Shown: in pieces, positions 20,679-32,112 of the stretch
Layout: each line of letters begins with the position of its first letter
Position numbering within the stretch: position 1 is the stretch's first letter
Notes under the pieces: generated by a model
Seen by the model: only the letters and a program-made list of their open reading frames with translations
Told to the model about the DNA's origin: nothing
Database searches by the model: none
From: Mycobacterium parmense
GTDB taxonomy: Bacteria > Actinomycetota > Actinomycetes > Mycobacteriales > Mycobacteriaceae
Length of the DNA stretch: 64,000 nucleotides
Direction: 5' to 3'
Assembly: GCF_010730575.1 (NCBI RefSeq)
Contig: NZ_AP022614.1
Span: 4,650,001 to 4,714,000 of the forward strand
Position numbers and translations under genes: made by a program

Positions 20679-22146
20679 TCTCCTGCACTACAGGGTGTCC
20701 CAGGAGGAACTGGCCGAGATGGCCGGAGAGATGCTGGCCGACGGGTTTCGGCTGGCAATGATGGCGGCTCACGACGACGGTGCTACCTTGCGCGTCGTCT
20801 ACTTGTTCCTCGCCGGCTGGCCGGATCGGCGCGTCGAGCTCGAATGCGTTGTGCCCAAAAGTGACCCGGAGTTGCAATCGCTTGCGTACCTGTCGTTTGC
20901 GGCGAGCAGGTTCGAGCGCGAAATGGCCGATTTGTACGGGATCCGGCCGGTCGGACATCCCAAGCCGCGGCGACTGGTGCGTCATGGCCACTGGCCGGAG
21001 GACTGGTACCCCATGCGCCGCAACGCCGCACCCGTCAAGGAATTCGCGCAGTCCGAGGACTTTCCTTTCGTCACTGTCGAGGGGCCCGGCGTGTACGAGA
21101 TACCGGTCGGCCCCGTACATGCCGGGCTGATCGAGCCCGGACACTTCCGTTTCTCCGTCGCCGGCGAAACGGTGCTGCGACTCAAGGCCCGGTTGTGGTT
21201 TGTCCACCGCGGCTTGGAAAAGCTCTTCGAAGGGCGGGCCGCTGACGACGCTGTAGGCCTGGCCGAACGGGTCAGTGGCGATACCTCCGTCGGTCACGCG
21301 CTAGCCCACTGCCTCGCCGTCGAGGACGCGCTGGGAATCCGGCTTTCCGACGGGGCGCACCGGCTGCGGGCACTGCTCGTTGAGCTCGAGCGGCTTTACA
21401 ACCATGTCGCCGATCTCGGCGCCCTGGCCAACGATGTGGGATTCGCACTCGCCAACGCGCACGCTCAACGCATCCGGGAAAAATTGCTGCGGCTCAACGC
21501 GGACGTCACTGGAAATCGCCTGCTGCGCCGCGCTATCCGCCCCGGCGGGATCAGGCTGCGAGCCCTGCCCGACGTTGCTGTGCTGAAATCCATCGCGGCG
21601 GACGTCGCCGAGGTTGCGGAACTGACGTTGCGCAACGCCGTCGTGTACGACCGATTCGCCGGAACCGCCGTCCTGCACGCCCAGGACGCTCACGCCATGG
21701 GCTGCCTCGGCTACGTCGCGCGAGCCAGCGGTATGCGGACCGACGCGAGAGTCGAACATCCCACCATCGCGCTGCCCGTCACCGAGATCACTGCCGCGGC
21801 AGGTGACGTGCTTGCCCGTTACACGGTGCGCCGGGAAGAGTTCGCCGCGTCAACCGAGTTGTTATGCCACCTGATCGAATCACATTCCGGCGCAAACGAA
21901 TACGTTAGTGTCCGGCCTTCTCGAGCTCAACCTGGCAGCGGTATCGGCATTGTCGAGGGCTGGCGGGGCACCATTGTCCACCGCGTCGAAATCGGTGCGG
22001 CAAATCGCATCACCCGCGCGAAGATCGTCGACCCGTCCTGGCTCAACTGGCCCGCGCTGCCCGTCGCGATGGCTGACACCATCGTCCCCGACTTCCCGCT
22101 GGCCAACAAAAGCTTCAACCAGTCCTACGCGGGCAACGACCTATGA
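20668..22146 (+). CDS. hycE: HycE/NuoD-like large subunit without nickel ligands (Rv0087 homologue)
   Basis: A 492-residue fusion. An N-terminal NuoC-like domain (about 1-125) precedes a NuoD/hydrogenase-large-subunit domain. Active [NiFe] enzymes carry RVCGIC at the N-terminal ligand site; here the segment is RVSGDTS (Ser203, Thr206). At the C-terminus, where DPCxxC is required, the protein ends in SFNQSYAGNDL (Ser486, Gly489). All four nickel-binding cysteines are therefore absent, as in NuoD and in 'energy-converting hydrogenase-related' complexes. The hycE name follows H37Rv, but hydrogenase activity is unlikely. ATG 20668 gives the standard N-terminus. The stop lies 19 bp from the convergent mutY end. 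Confidence 0.92.
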   Translation: MGHNLLHYRVSQEELAEMAGEMLADGFRLAMMAAHDDGATLRVVYLFLAGWPDRRVELECVVPKSDPELQSLAYLSFAASRFEREMADLYGIRPVGHPKPRRLVRHGHWPEDWYPMRRNAAPVKEFAQSEDFPFVTVEGPGVYEIPVGPVHAGLIEPGHFRFSVAGETVLRLKARLWFVHRGLEKLFEGRAADDAVGLAERVSGDTSVGHALAHCLAVEDALGIRLSDGAHRLRALLVELERLYNHVADLGALANDVGFALANAHAQRIREKLLRLNADVTGNRLLRRAIRPGGIRLRALPDVAVLKSIAADVAEVAELTLRNAVVYDRFAGTAVLHAQDAHAMGCLGYVARASGMRTDARVEHPTIALPVTEITAAAGDVLARYTVRREEFAASTELLCHLIESHSGANEYVSVRPSRAQPGSGIGIVEGWRGTIVHRVEIGAANRITRAKIVDPSWLNWPALPVAMADTIVPDFPLANKSFNQSYAGNDL

Positions 22147-22165
22147 CAAACCAATCCGTGTCCGG

Positions 22166-23065
22166 CTACCCCTCGCCCGCCAATGCGAACCGGCCGTCGG
22201 CCGTCTGGGTCACCAGGCCGTCGGCAAGCAACGAATACAGGGCCCGGTCGCGTTGGGCGGTGTCGCTGCGCCATGCCACATCCAGCTCGGTGCGCGTGAC
22301 GGGAGAGTCGTTGGCGCGCAGCACGTCCAGCAAGCGGCCGCGGACCTGGCGGTCGGTGCCCGCGTAGGCCTGGACGCGGCGCGCCGGGCCCTGCGCCGGG
22401 GGATACCCGGCGACCCGCCAGGCGCAGCGGCCGAGCGGGCACAGGCCGCAGCGCGGCGCGCGAGCGGTGCAGACCGTCGCGCCCAGCTCCATCAGCGCCA
22501 CCGAGAACTGCGTCGCCGTCTCGTCGGCGGGCAACAGCGCCGCCACGTCGGCGTGGTCACGCGTCGCGGACGGCGCTCCCGCATCGGCCAGGCCGTGCAC
22601 GGTGCGGGCCACCACCCGGCGAACGTTGGTGTCCACCACCGGCACCCGTTGCCGGTAGGCGAAACAGGCGATCGCGCGGGCGGTGTAGCTCCCGACGCCC
22701 GGCAGGGCCAGCAGGATGTCGACATCGTCGGGAACCACGTCGTCGTGGTCGCGCGCGACGACGACAGCGCATTCGTGCAGGCGCTTGGCGCGCCGCGGGT
22801 AGCCCAGCTTGCCCCAAGCGCGCAGCACGTCGGCGACGCTGGCCGCGGCGGTCGCCGAGGCGGTGGGCCAGCGCCGCACCCAGTCCGGCCAGATCGGCAG
22901 CACCCGCGACACCGGGGTCTGCTGCAGCATGAATTCACTGACCAGGATCTGCCAGGCGCTGACGCCGGGTTCCCGCCACGGCAGGTCGCGGCGCGATTGG
23001 TCGTACCACCCGAGCAACTCGGCGGCCGGAACATTTGGCCGCCCGTTCACCGGCGGGTGCGGCAT
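22166..23065 (-). CDS. mutY: MutY adenine DNA glycosylase
   Basis: MutY removes adenine mispaired with 8-oxoguanine. The 299-residue protein has the catalytic Glu in SEFMLQQT (Glu44), the helix-hairpin-helix LPGVGSYTARAI followed by the catalytic Asp in VVDTNVRRV, and the iron-sulfur cluster cysteines CTARAPRCGLCPLGRC. The C-terminal part carries a shortened MutT-like 8-oxoG-recognition region. ATG 23065 (MPHPPV) matches the M. tuberculosis start; an upstream in-frame ATG at 23077 would overlap the divergent canB start. The two start codons are 10 bp apart. Confidence 0.95.
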   Translation of the reverse strand: MPHPPVNGRPNVPAAELLGWYDQSRRDLPWREPGVSAWQILVSEFMLQQTPVSRVLPIWPDWVRRWPTASATAAASVADVLRAWGKLGYPRRAKRLHECAVVVARDHDDVVPDDVDILLALPGVGSYTARAIACFAYRQRVPVVDTNVRRVVARTVHGLADAGAPSATRDHADVAALLPADETATQFSVALMELGATVCTARAPRCGLCPLGRCAWRVAGYPPAQGPARRVQAYAGTDRQVRGRLLDVLRANDSPVTRTELDVAWRSDTAQRDRALYSLLADGLVTQTADGRFALAGEG

Positions 23066-23075
23066 GATGTCAGCC

Positions 23076-23693
23076 ATGCCTAACACCAGTCCCGTAACCG
23101 CGTGGAAAGCACTCAAAGAGGGTAACGAGCGATTCGTCGCCGGCAAGCCTGAGCATCCCAGTCAGAGCGTCGAACACCGGGCCAGTCTGGCTGCCGGGCA
23201 GAAGCCCACGGCGGTGGTCTTCGGTTGCGCGGACAGTCGGGTGGCGGCCGAGCTCATCTTCGACCAAGGTCTGGGCGATATGTTCGTGGTACGCACCGCC
23301 GGACAGGCCATCGACTCGGCGGTGCTGGGATCCATCGAGTTCGCGGTGACGGTGCTCGACGTGCCGCTCATCGTGGTCCTGGGCCATGACAGTTGCGGTG
23401 CCGTCAAGGCTGCTCTGGGTGCGATCGAGGACGGAACGATACCTGGCGGTTTCGTGCGAGACGTGGTCGAGCGGGTCGCGCCGTCGATCCTGATGGGCCG
23501 CCGCGACGGCCTCAGGCGTGTCGACGAGTTCGAGGAACGGCATGTCCGTGAAACCGTGGCCCAGCTCCTGTCGCGTTCGACCGCGATCGCCGAGCGCGTG
23601 GCTGCGGGGACCCTGGCGGTCGGAGGCGCCACCTATCACCTGGCCGACGGGCGTGCTGTGTTGGTCGACCACGTCGGTGACATAGGCGAATAA
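23076..23693 (+). CDS. canB: Beta-carbonic anhydrase (Rv3588c)
   Basis: The enzyme interconverts CO2 and bicarbonate in the cytoplasm. The 205-residue protein carries the beta-class zinc ligands Cys51 (in GCADSR, with the Asp53-Arg55 dyad), His104 and Cys107 (in GHDSCGA). It matches CanB, not the other mycobacterial paralogues, in length and in its place between mutY and Rv3587c. ATG 23076 lies only 10 bp from the divergent mutY start, so its promoter must lie within mutY coding sequence or the transcript must be nearly leaderless. A small hairpin follows the stop. Confidence 0.95.
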   Translation: MPNTSPVTAWKALKEGNERFVAGKPEHPSQSVEHRASLAAGQKPTAVVFGCADSRVAAELIFDQGLGDMFVVRTAGQAIDSAVLGSIEFAVTVLDVPLIVVLGHDSCGAVKAALGAIEDGTIPGGFVRDVVERVAPSILMGRRDGLRRVDEFEERHVRETVAQLLSRSTAIAERVAAGTLAVGGATYHLADGRAVLVDHVGDIGE

Positions 23694-23701
23694 CGGCCGC
23701 G

Positions 23702-23717
23702 GGCCCGTTTTCGGGCC
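23702..23717 (+). terminator. Possible hairpin terminator after canB
   Basis: A 6-bp perfect GC stem (GGCCCG / CGGGCC) with a TTTT loop lies 8 bp after the canB stop. It is short and lacks a U-tract. Confidence 0.4.
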
Positions 23718-23802
23718 ACTAACACGAACGTCGGCCGGCAAACCCGGCGACACGCCGAGGCGGGTCAGGCAAATCGGTGTGACCTGGGCCTACGCTGCGA
23801 TC

Positions 23803-24594
23803 GTGCTGGATCTGGAACCGCGAGGCCCGCTACCGACCGAGATTTATTGGCGGCGCAGGGGACTGGCCGTGGGGGTCGCGGTCGTCGTCATCGGGATCGT
23901 GGTCGCCACGATCGTCGCCTTCATGGGCAACAGCGCGGGCTCCAAGCCCGCAAGCGCCGACAAGTCGAACGGCGCACAGAACAAGCCCGGCGCGCCCGTG
24001 CCGCAACCGCCGCAGGCGTTGGCGCCGCCAGGGCAGCCGGGAAACCCCGACGCGCCACTGCTGGGCCAGAACCCGGAATCGCCGACCCCGACCGCCGCGG
24101 TGCTCCCGCCGCCGGTGCTCAAGGAGGGCGACGACTGCCCCGACGCGACGCTGGCCGTCAAGGGACTGACCAACGCCCCCCAGTACTTCATCGGTGACCA
24201 GCCGAAATTCACCATGGTGGTCACCAACATCGGCCTGGTCTCGTGCAAGCGCGACGTCGGCGCCGCGGTGCTGGCCGCTTACGTGTACTCGCTGGACAAC
24301 AAGCGACTGTGGTCCAACCTCGACTGCGCGCCGTCCAACGAGACGCTGATCAAGATGTTCACGCCGGGCGAACAGGTGACGACCGCGGTGACGTGGACGG
24401 GAATGGGCTCTGCGCCGCACTGCCCGCTGCCGCGGCCCGCGATCGGCCCGGGCACCTACAACCTGGTGGTCCAGCTGGGCAACCTGCGTTCGATGCCGGT
24501 GCCGTTCATCATGAACCAGCCGCCACCGCCGCCCGGGCCGGTGCCGGGCGCGCCGGCGCAGGCTCCGCCGCCCGAGGCGCCGCCCGCCGGCTGA
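23803..24594 (+). CDS. Conserved membrane protein, proline-rich (Rv3587c homologue)
   Basis: About 263 residues. A single transmembrane helix (about 21-42, AVGVAVVVIGIVVATIVAF) follows a short cytoplasmic N-terminus containing LDLEPRGPLP. Next come an Ala/Pro/Gly-rich extracytoplasmic linker, a folded domain of about 120 residues with four cysteines able to form two disulfides (GDDCPD, VSCKRD, LDCAPS, PHCPLP), and a Pro-rich tail. Function is unknown. GTG 23803 matches the H37Rv homologue; a GTG at 23779 is also possible. It ends 4 bp from the convergent disA stop. Confidence 0.85.
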   Translation: MLDLEPRGPLPTEIYWRRRGLAVGVAVVVIGIVVATIVAFMGNSAGSKPASADKSNGAQNKPGAPVPQPPQALAPPGQPGNPDAPLLGQNPESPTPTAAVLPPPVLKEGDDCPDATLAVKGLTNAPQYFIGDQPKFTMVVTNIGLVSCKRDVGAAVLAAYVYSLDNKRLWSNLDCAPSNETLIKMFTPGEQVTTAVTWTGMGSAPHCPLPRPAIGPGTYNLVVQLGNLRSMPVPFIMNQPPPPPGPVPGAPAQAPPPEAPPAG

Positions 24595-24598
24595 CGCC

Positions 24599-25678
<1,080 letters not shown>

Positions 25679-25699
25679 TCATTGTGCGGCCCGGCGGCG

Positions 25700-27115
25700 T
25701 CATGCGTCCAGCCGGTCGCGTTGGTCGGCGATGTCTTTGATGTGCCGCAGTGCCGCGACGATGGTCGGTGCCCGCAGCGCCCGCATCCCTTGCGGCACGA
25801 TGTCGCGGCGCGGGTCGTCGCCGTCCGGGATGAGCGCGATGGTGAATCCCTGGCGCGCGGCCTCGGCGAGCCGCCGTTCGATCCCGCTGACGCGCCGCAG
25901 GTCCCCGGCCAGCCCCACCTCGCCGATCATCACCGCGGTGGTCGGCAACGGCAGGTTCGCGTACGCCGAGGCCAGCGCCGCCGCGACGGCGAGGTCGGAG
26001 GACGCGTCGGTCAGCCGCATGCCGCCGACGGTGGACAGGTAGATGTCGTTGGGCGCGAGCGTCAGCTTGCCGTGCTTCTCCAACACGGCCGTGATCATCG
26101 CGGCCCGAGAATGGTCGATGCCGCTGACGGCGCGGCGTGGCGAGCCCCCCGACGGCGTGGCGAGCAGCGCCTGGACCTCGCCGGTGAGCGGCCGCTTGCC
26201 GTCGAGCGTCACGGTGATCGCGGTGCCGGCGACCGGCGCCGGCCGCTGGTCCAGGAACAGGTTCGACGGGTCGGCGACATCCTCGATCCCGTTGTCGTGC
26301 AGCGTGAAACAGCCGACCTCGTCGGCCGCGCCGAAGCGGTTCTTGACCCCGCGCACCATGCGCAGCGGGCCGTTGCGGTCGCCCTCGAAGTGCAGCACCA
26401 CGTCGACGAGGTGCTCGAGGGAGCGCGGGCCGGCGATGGCGCCGTCCTTGGTGACGTGGCCGACGAGGATCAGCGCGACGCCGCTGGACTTGGCCGCCGC
26501 GGTGAGCGCGGCGGTGACCGCGCGCACCTGGGTGACGCCGCCGGCGACGCCGTCGGCCTCGGTGGTCGACATGGTTTGGACCGAGTCGACGATGACCAGG
26601 GCGGGCCGCACCGTGGCGATGTGGTCTAGCACGGTGTGCAGGTCGGACTCGGCGGCCAGGAAGATCTCGTCCCCGCGGCAGCCGATCCGGTCCGCCCGCA
26701 GCCGGATCTGGCCGGCGGACTCCTCGCCGGAGATGTAGAGGGCGCGCCGGCCGGCCTGCGCCCAGCGGTGCGCGACCTTGAGCAGCAGCGTCGACTTGCC
26801 GACGCCGGGGTCACCCGCCAGCAGCGTCACGGAACCGGGCACCACGCCGCCCCCGAGCACCCGGTCGAGTTCCCCGACGCCCGTCGAGCGGTGGCGGCTG
26901 GCGTCGGGCTCGACGGACGTGATCGGAACCGGTCGCGAAGCCGTGCCGAGAGCGCCACCCGGGGCGCGGCGGCCGCCGCGGGAGACGCCTACCGCGCTGT
27001 GGCCGACGACCTCATCGACGGTCCCCCAGGTGCCGCACTCGAGGCAGCGCCCGAACCATTTCGGGGTGACATGCCGGCATTCCGAGCAACGGTATTGCGA
27101 ACGCGGATTTGCCAC
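25700..27115 (-). CDS. radA: RadA (Sms), DNA repair ATPase/helicase
   Basis: RadA processes recombination intermediates. The 471-residue protein has an N-terminal zinc finger (Cys10, Cys13, Cys24, Cys27), Walker [10 protein letters not shown] (101-109), the diagnostic RadA motif KNRFG near residue 260, and a C-terminal Lon-protease-like domain. GTG 27115 ([13 protein letters not shown]) agrees with the H37Rv start. It is divergently organised relative to nothing nearby on its 5' side: lpqE starts downstream of carD's promoter and reads toward radA in the same direction, with a 49-bp gap. Probably co-transcribed lpqE-radA-disA. Confidence 0.95.
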   Translation of the reverse strand: MANPRSQYRCSECRHVTPKWFGRCLECGTWGTVDEVVGHSAVGVSRGGRRAPGGALGTASRPVPITSVEPDASRHRSTGVGELDRVLGGGVVPGSVTLLAGDPGVGKSTLLLKVAHRWAQAGRRALYISGEESAGQIRLRADRIGCRGDEIFLAAESDLHTVLDHIATVRPALVIVDSVQTMSTTEADGVAGGVTQVRAVTAALTAAAKSSGVALILVGHVTKDGAIAGPRSLEHLVDVVLHFEGDRNGPLRMVRGVKNRFGAADEVGCFTLHDNGIEDVADPSNLFLDQRPAPVAGTAITVTLDGKRPLTGEVQALLATPSGGSPRRAVSGIDHSRAAMITAVLEKHGKLTLAPNDIYLSTVGGMRLTDASSDLAVAAALASAYANLPLPTTAVMIGEVGLAGDLRRVSGIERRLAEAARQGFTIALIPDGDDPRRDIVPQGMRALRAPTIVAALRHIKDIADQRDRLDA

Positions 27116-27164
27116 GCCATGACGGTATCGGCCCGGTCCGACAAGACCGATCCGCGACAGGCCG

Positions 27165-27737
27165 TCAGGCGCCTTCGATTTGCTGCGGCGGCGGCTTCAA
27201 ACCCGCGGAAATGGGCACCTGCACGGTGGCCTGACCCGCCTTTTCGAAATTGAAAGTGAAGCTGTAATTCAGGCCGTTGGTGACGGGCTTGGACAAAGTG
27301 ACGGTCGCCTTGGCCGCGTTGTTGTTGTCGATCGGGCCGGGCGCCACCTTCTGGCCGTCCGGCGTGCCGATGAACAACATCCCCCCGGCGGGCAGCCGGC
27401 CGTCGCCGGTGAGCGTGACCGTGCCGATGTCACTGGTGATGCCGACCAGCCGGTCGGGCACGTCCGCCGACTGGTTGACCGCCACCGCGACCAGGTCCAC
27501 CGTCCGGCCGGGCTGCAGGAAGTCGCCGGTCTGGGCCGCCTGGATGCGGATGTCGCGCAGCGCCACATTGTTGAAGGTGACCTTGTTGCCGTTGACGGCC
27601 GGCTCCTGGGTGGCCATCTGCGAGATCTGGCCCGCGCCGCAACCGCTGAGCAGCGCGGCGGTCAGGGCGAGCGCCGCGGCCGGCGCGACGCCGCCCGCGC
27701 CACGACGGGACGGGAGGCTGGTCTTGAAGCGGTTCAC
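27165..27737 (-). CDS. lpqE: LpqE lipoprotein (Rv3584)
   Basis: A 190-residue exported lipoprotein. A basic N-terminus ([12 protein letters not shown]), a hydrophobic segment and the canonical lipobox LLSGC are followed by a beta-rich domain of about 150 residues that keeps the conserved [19 protein letters not shown] and [10 protein letters not shown] segments of LpqE. It resembles copper-chaperone-like beta domains but lacks an obvious metal-ligand cluster, so function is left open. GTG 27737 is chosen over the upstream frame opening because an AGGAGA lies about 8 bp before it and it equals the H37Rv start. It is transcribed away from carD. Confidence 0.9.
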   Translation of the reverse strand: MNRFKTSLPSRRGAGGVAPAAALALTAALLSGCGAGQISQMATQEPAVNGNKVTFNNVALRDIRIQAAQTGDFLQPGRTVDLVAVAVNQSADVPDRLVGITSDIGTVTLTGDGRLPAGGMLFIGTPDGQKVAPGPIDNNNAAKATVTLSKPVTNGLNYSFTFNFEKAGQATVQVPISAGLKPPPQQIEGA

Positions 27738-27978
27738 TCGAAGTCTCCTGCCGGCCGGTTCAAACCAATGCAACTATGCACAGTAGTAGGAAGCCGTCGC
27801 GCGCGGTAGCGCGGGGCGTACCACACTGGTCGGCGGCCCCGGACGGCCGCTCGACGGCCGAAAAGACGCCGCTGGTATCGTGCTCCATTGCACGTTCTGT
27901 TCCCCCTGTCAACCCCTAACCTGCGCGTGTCGTGCCCCTGACCTGCACTGTTGCTTCACGAGTGTTGGGCGGCCGTGT

Positions 27979-27984
27979 TAGACT
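27979..27984 (+). promoter_or_regulatory. Candidate SigA -10 element of carD
   Basis: TAGACT (TANNNT consensus) lies 26 bp before the carD start, within the 273-bp lpqE-carD divergent region. TTGCTT at 27951-27956 resembles a -35 but the spacing is 22 bp, so only the -10 is proposed. Confidence 0.35.
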
Positions 27985-27986
27985 GA

Positions 27987-28499
<513 letters not shown>

Positions 28500-28515
28500 A
28501 GGCCCTGACGCTCCC

Positions 28516-29220
28516 GTGGCCGAGCGGACGGGCGCCGTGTGCGCGGTGGTTCCGGCCGCGGGTTCCGGAGAACGTCTGGCGGCCGGCATCCCCAAGGCAT
28601 TCTGCGAGCTCGACGGGCTGACCCTGCTCGAGCGGGCCGTCGATGGGTTGCTGGCGTCGGCGGTCGTCGACAGCGTCGTGGTCGCCGTTCCCCGCGACCG
28701 GGTCGATGAGGCCGAGCGCATACTGGGCGCTCGGGCCACCGTCGTCGCCGGGGGGGCCGACCGGACCGAATCCGTGAGCCTGGCGCTGGCCGCCGTCTCC
28801 GGGGGTGCCGGGACTGACCCGTCGAACGCGCCCGACTTCGTGCTGGTGCACGACGCCGCGCGGGCGCTCACGCCACCGGCCCTGATCGCGCGCGTGGTCG
28901 AGGCGCTGCGCGCCGGCCACCACGCCGTCGTGCCCGCGCTGCCCCTGCATGACACGATCAAAGCCGTGGATGCCGACGGCGTGGTGCTCGACACGCCCGA
29001 GAGGGCCGGCCTGCGGGCGGTGCAGACGCCGCAAGGCTTCGCCACCGATCTCTTGTTGCGCGCCTACCGCGCGCATCGCGGCGCGGGCGGATTCACCGAC
29101 GACGCCTCGCTCGTCGAGCACGTCGGCGGCCGGGTCCAGATCGTGGACGGCGACCCGCTCGCGTTCAAGATCACCACCCGGCTCGACCTGACTCTTGCCG
29201 AAGCGGTCGTGCGCGGGTGA
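28516..29220 (+). CDS. ispD: 2-C-methyl-D-erythritol 4-phosphate cytidylyltransferase
   Basis: IspD makes CDP-methylerythritol in the MEP isoprenoid pathway. The 234-residue protein has the nucleotide-binding [11 protein letters not shown] loop with downstream Lys in GIPKAF. The HDAARAL motif, LPLHDTIK, and the C-terminal TPQGF and [10 protein letters not shown] motifs of the family follow. GTG 28516 is the start that keeps the full N-terminal strand. The stop overlaps the ispF GTG by four bases, the usual ispD-ispF coupling. Confidence 0.95.
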   Translation: MAERTGAVCAVVPAAGSGERLAAGIPKAFCELDGLTLLERAVDGLLASAVVDSVVVAVPRDRVDEAERILGARATVVAGGADRTESVSLALAAVSGGAGTDPSNAPDFVLVHDAARALTPPALIARVVEALRAGHHAVVPALPLHDTIKAVDADGVVLDTPERAGLRAVQTPQGFATDLLLRAYRAHRGAGGFTDDASLVEHVGGRVQIVDGDPLAFKITTRLDLTLAEAVVRG

Positions 29221-29696
29221 ACGACCTTCCCCGGGTCGGGCTGGGCGCCGACGTCCACCCGATCGAACCCGGCCGGCCCTGCTGGTTGGTGGGTCTGCTG
29301 TTTCCCGGCGTCGACGGCTGCGCCGGCCACTCCGACGGCGACGTGGGTGCGCATGCGCTCTGCGACGCGGTGCTCTCGGCCGCCGGCCTAGGCGACATCG
29401 GCTCCGTCTTCGGCGTCGACGACCCGCGCTGGAAAGGGGTCAGCGGCGCCGCCATGCTGAGCCACGTCGTCGACCTCCTTTCGGGGCAGGGCTTCCGGGT
29501 CGGCAACGCCGCCGTGCAGGTGATCGGCAACCGGCCCAAGGTCGGCCCGAGGCGCGCCGAGGCCCAGCAGGTGCTGTCCGGTCTGCTGCGGGCGCCGGTG
29601 TCGGTGTCGGCGACGACCACCGACGGGCTGGGCCTGACGGGGCGCGGCGAGGGGCTGGCCGCAATCGCCACCGCTTTGGTGGTCGCCGCCGGGTGA
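29217..29696 (+). CDS. ispF: 2-C-methyl-D-erythritol 2,4-cyclodiphosphate synthase
   Basis: IspF closes the cyclic diphosphate in the MEP pathway. The 159 residues match the family length. Zinc ligands are seen in GADVHP (Asp and His near residues 12-14) and the later AHALCDA His. HSDGDVGAH and the [17 protein letters not shown]-terminal segment complete the signature. GTG 29217 overlaps the ispD TGA. cysS starts 56 bp downstream in the same direction. Confidence 0.95.
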   Translation: MNDLPRVGLGADVHPIEPGRPCWLVGLLFPGVDGCAGHSDGDVGAHALCDAVLSAAGLGDIGSVFGVDDPRWKGVSGAAMLSHVVDLLSGQGFRVGNAAVQVIGNRPKVGPRRAEAQQVLSGLLRAPVSVSATTTDGLGLTGRGEGLAAIATALVVAAG

Positions 29697-29752
29697 CCGG
29701 CGCCCGCTCGCGATCACAGGGCACCGCAATTGGCCAGGTAAGCTCGCACGTC

Positions 29753-31168
29753 GTGACCGATCGCCCCTTGCGGCTCCACGACACGGCAGCCGGTGCCGTC
29801 CGTGACTTCGTGCCGCTGCGTCCCGGCCACGTCTCCATCTATCTGTGCGGCGCCACCGTCCAGGGCCAGCCCCACATCGGGCACGTCCGCAGCGGCGTGG
29901 CGTTCGACATCCTGCGCCGCTGGCTGATGGCGCGCGGGTGCGACGTCGCCTTCGTGCGCAACGTCACCGACATCGACGACAAGATCCTCAACAAGGCCGC
30001 AGCCGCGGGCCGCCCGTGGTGGGAGTGGGCGGCCACCTACGAGCGGGCGTTCAGCGCCGCCTACGACGCCCTCGACGTCCTGCCGCCGTCCGTCGAGCCG
30101 CGCGCCACCGGCCACATCACCCAGATGGTCGAGCTGATGGACCGCCTCATCCAGACCGGCCACGCCTATGCCGCCGGCGGCGACGTCTACTTCGACGTGC
30201 TCAGCTACCCCGAGTACGGGCAGCTATCCGGCCACCGGATCGACGATGTCCACCAGGGCGAGGGGGTGGCCACCTGCAAGCGCGACCAGCGCGACTTCAC
30301 GCTGTGGAAGGCGGCCAAGCCCGGTGAGCCGTCGTGGCCCACGCCCTGGGGCCGCGGGCGTCCCGGCTGGCACCTGGAGTGCTCGGCGATGGCCCGCACC
30401 TATCTCGGCGCGGAGTTCGACATCCATTGCGGCGGGATGGATTTGGTGTTCCCGCATCATGAGAACGAGATCGCCCAGAGCCGCGCCGCCGGTGACGGGT
30501 TCGCCCGTTACTGGCTGCACAACGGGTGGGTCACCATGGGCGGGGAGAAGATGAGCAAGTCGCTGGGCAACGTGCTGGCCATCCCGGCCATGCTGCAGCG
30601 CGTGCGGCCCGCCGAGCTGCGCTACTACCTGGGCAGCGCCCACTACCGGTCGATGCTCGAATTCTCCGAGACCGCCCTGCAGGACGCGGTGAAGGCCTAC
30701 GTCGGCGTCGAGGAGTTCCTGCACCGCGTCCGCACCCGCGTCGGCGCCGTGCGGCCCGGGACGTGGACGCCAAAGTTCGCCGCGGCCCTCGACGACGACC
30801 TGGCGGTCCCGATCGCGCTGGCCGAGGTGCACCAGAGCCGCGCCGAGGGCAACCGGGCCCTCGACAGCGGTGACCACGACGCCGCGCTGCTGCACGCCGG
30901 TGCGATCCGCGCCATGATGGGGATCCTCGGCTGCGACCCGCTCGACGAGCGCTGGGAGACCCGCGACGAGACCTCGGCCGCCCTGGCGGCCGTCGACGTG
31001 CTGGTGCAGGCCGAGCTGGCGAACCGGCAGACGGCGCGCGAGCAGCGCAACTGGGCGCTTGCCGACCAGATCCGGGACCGGCTGAAGAAGGCCGGCATCG
31101 AGGTCACCGACACCGCCGACGGGCCGCAGTGGGAACTGTCGGCCCGCGACGAGAACCGCGACGGGTAA
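29753..31168 (+). CDS. cysS: Cysteinyl-tRNA synthetase
   Basis: CysS charges tRNA-Cys and is class I. The 471-residue protein has HIGH as PHIGHVRSG (residues 41-44) and KMSKS beginning at Lys266 ([10 protein letters not shown]). The zinc site is built from Cys32, the Cys in WHLECSAM and HHENE. The second, MshC-type paralogue of mycobacteria is excluded because the C-terminal anticodon-binding helical domain is complete. GTG 29753 is the family start. The stop overlaps the ATG of the rRNA methylase gene by one base. Confidence 0.95.
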   Translation: MTDRPLRLHDTAAGAVRDFVPLRPGHVSIYLCGATVQGQPHIGHVRSGVAFDILRRWLMARGCDVAFVRNVTDIDDKILNKAAAAGRPWWEWAATYERAFSAAYDALDVLPPSVEPRATGHITQMVELMDRLIQTGHAYAAGGDVYFDVLSYPEYGQLSGHRIDDVHQGEGVATCKRDQRDFTLWKAAKPGEPSWPTPWGRGRPGWHLECSAMARTYLGAEFDIHCGGMDLVFPHHENEIAQSRAAGDGFARYWLHNGWVTMGGEKMSKSLGNVLAIPAMLQRVRPAELRYYLGSAHYRSMLEFSETALQDAVKAYVGVEEFLHRVRTRVGAVRPGTWTPKFAAALDDDLAVPIALAEVHQSRAEGNRALDSGDHDAALLHAGAIRAMMGILGCDPLDERWETRDETSAALAAVDVLVQAELANRQTAREQRNWALADQIRDRLKKAGIEVTDTADGPQWELSARDENRDG

Positions 31169-32112
31169 TGGCCGGCAATTCGCGGCGTCGGGGGGCGATC
31201 CGCAAGTCCGGCACCAAGAAGGGACCCACGGTGGGATCGGGGGGCCAGCGTCGCCGCGCTCTTGAGGGGCGCGGCCCCACGCCACCGGCACACCTGCGCC
31301 CCAACCATCCCGCCGCCAAGCGGGCCCAGCCGCCCGCGCGCAGGCCGGCCCGCAGTCGCACCGACGAGGCCGAGACCGTGCTCGGCCGCAACCCGGTGGT
31401 CGAATGCCTGCGCGCCGGCGTCCCGGCGACCGCGCTGTACGTCGCGCTGGGTACCGAGGCCGACGAGCGGCTTACCGAATCCGTTTCCCGCGCAGCCGAT
31501 CTGGGCATCGCTATTCTGGAGGTGCCGCGCACCGACCTGGACCGGATGACCGGCAACCACCTGCACCAGGGCATCGCGCTGCAGGTGCCGCCGTACGAGT
31601 ACGCCCACCCCGACGACCTGCTCGCCGTCGCAACCGGCTCGCCCCCCGCGCTGCTGGTCGCGCTGGACAACATCTCCGACCCCCGGAATCTGGGCGCGAT
31701 CGTGCGCTCGGTCGCGGCCTTCGGTGGCCACGGCGTGCTGATCCCGCAGCGGCGCTCGGCGTCGGTGACGGCGGTCGCCTGGCGCACCAGCGCCGGGGCG
31801 GCGGCCCGGCTTCCGGTCGCGCGGGCCACCAATCTGACCAGGGCACTGAAGGATTGGGCCGACCATGGGGTCCGGGTGGTCGGGCTGGACGCCGGCGGCG
31901 ACACCACCCTGGACGACCTGGACGCCTCCGACCCGCTGGTGATCGTCGTGGGCTCGGAGGGCAAGGGCCTGTCGCGGCTGGTGCGCCAGACGTGCGACGA
32001 GGTGGTGTCCATCCCGATGGCCGGGCATACCGAATCCCTGAACGCCTCGGTGGCCGCCGGGGTGGTGCTCGCCGAAGTCGCCCGCCGACGCAGGGGGCTG
32101 ACTCCGCGTTGA
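31168..32112 (+). CDS. rlmB: SPOUT-family 23S rRNA 2'-O-methyltransferase (Rv3579c homologue)
   Basis: A 314-residue TrmH/SpoU-type methylase, probably of 23S rRNA G2251, judging by family; the target is not proven. A basic, Pro/Arg-rich extension (1-65) precedes the L30-like substrate-binding domain ([13 protein letters not shown]). The trefoil-knot SAM domain follows with motifs [28 protein letters not shown] and [15 protein letters not shown]. It starts at ATG 31168, sharing a base with the cysS stop, and its own TGA overlaps the TTG of the phosphodiesterase gene. Confidence 0.92.
   Translation: MAGNSRRRGAIRKSGTKKGPTVGSGGQRRRALEGRGPTPPAHLRPNHPAAKRAQPPARRPARSRTDEAETVLGRNPVVECLRAGVPATALYVALGTEADERLTESVSRAADLGIAILEVPRTDLDRMTGNHLHQGIALQVPPYEYAHPDDLLAVATGSPPALLVALDNISDPRNLGAIVRSVAAFGGHGVLIPQRRSASVTAVAWRTSAGAAARLPVARATNLTRALKDWADHGVRVVGLDAGGDTTLDDLDASDPLVIVVGSEGKGLSRLVRQTCDEVVSIPMAGHTESLNASVAAGVVLAEVARRRRGLTPR

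Noticed and set aside
15139..22146. Annotation of the operon as an active [NiFe] hydrogenase/formate hydrogenlyase
   Set aside because: The large subunit lacks the four Cys ligands, and no formate dehydrogenase or hyp maturation genes are nearby.
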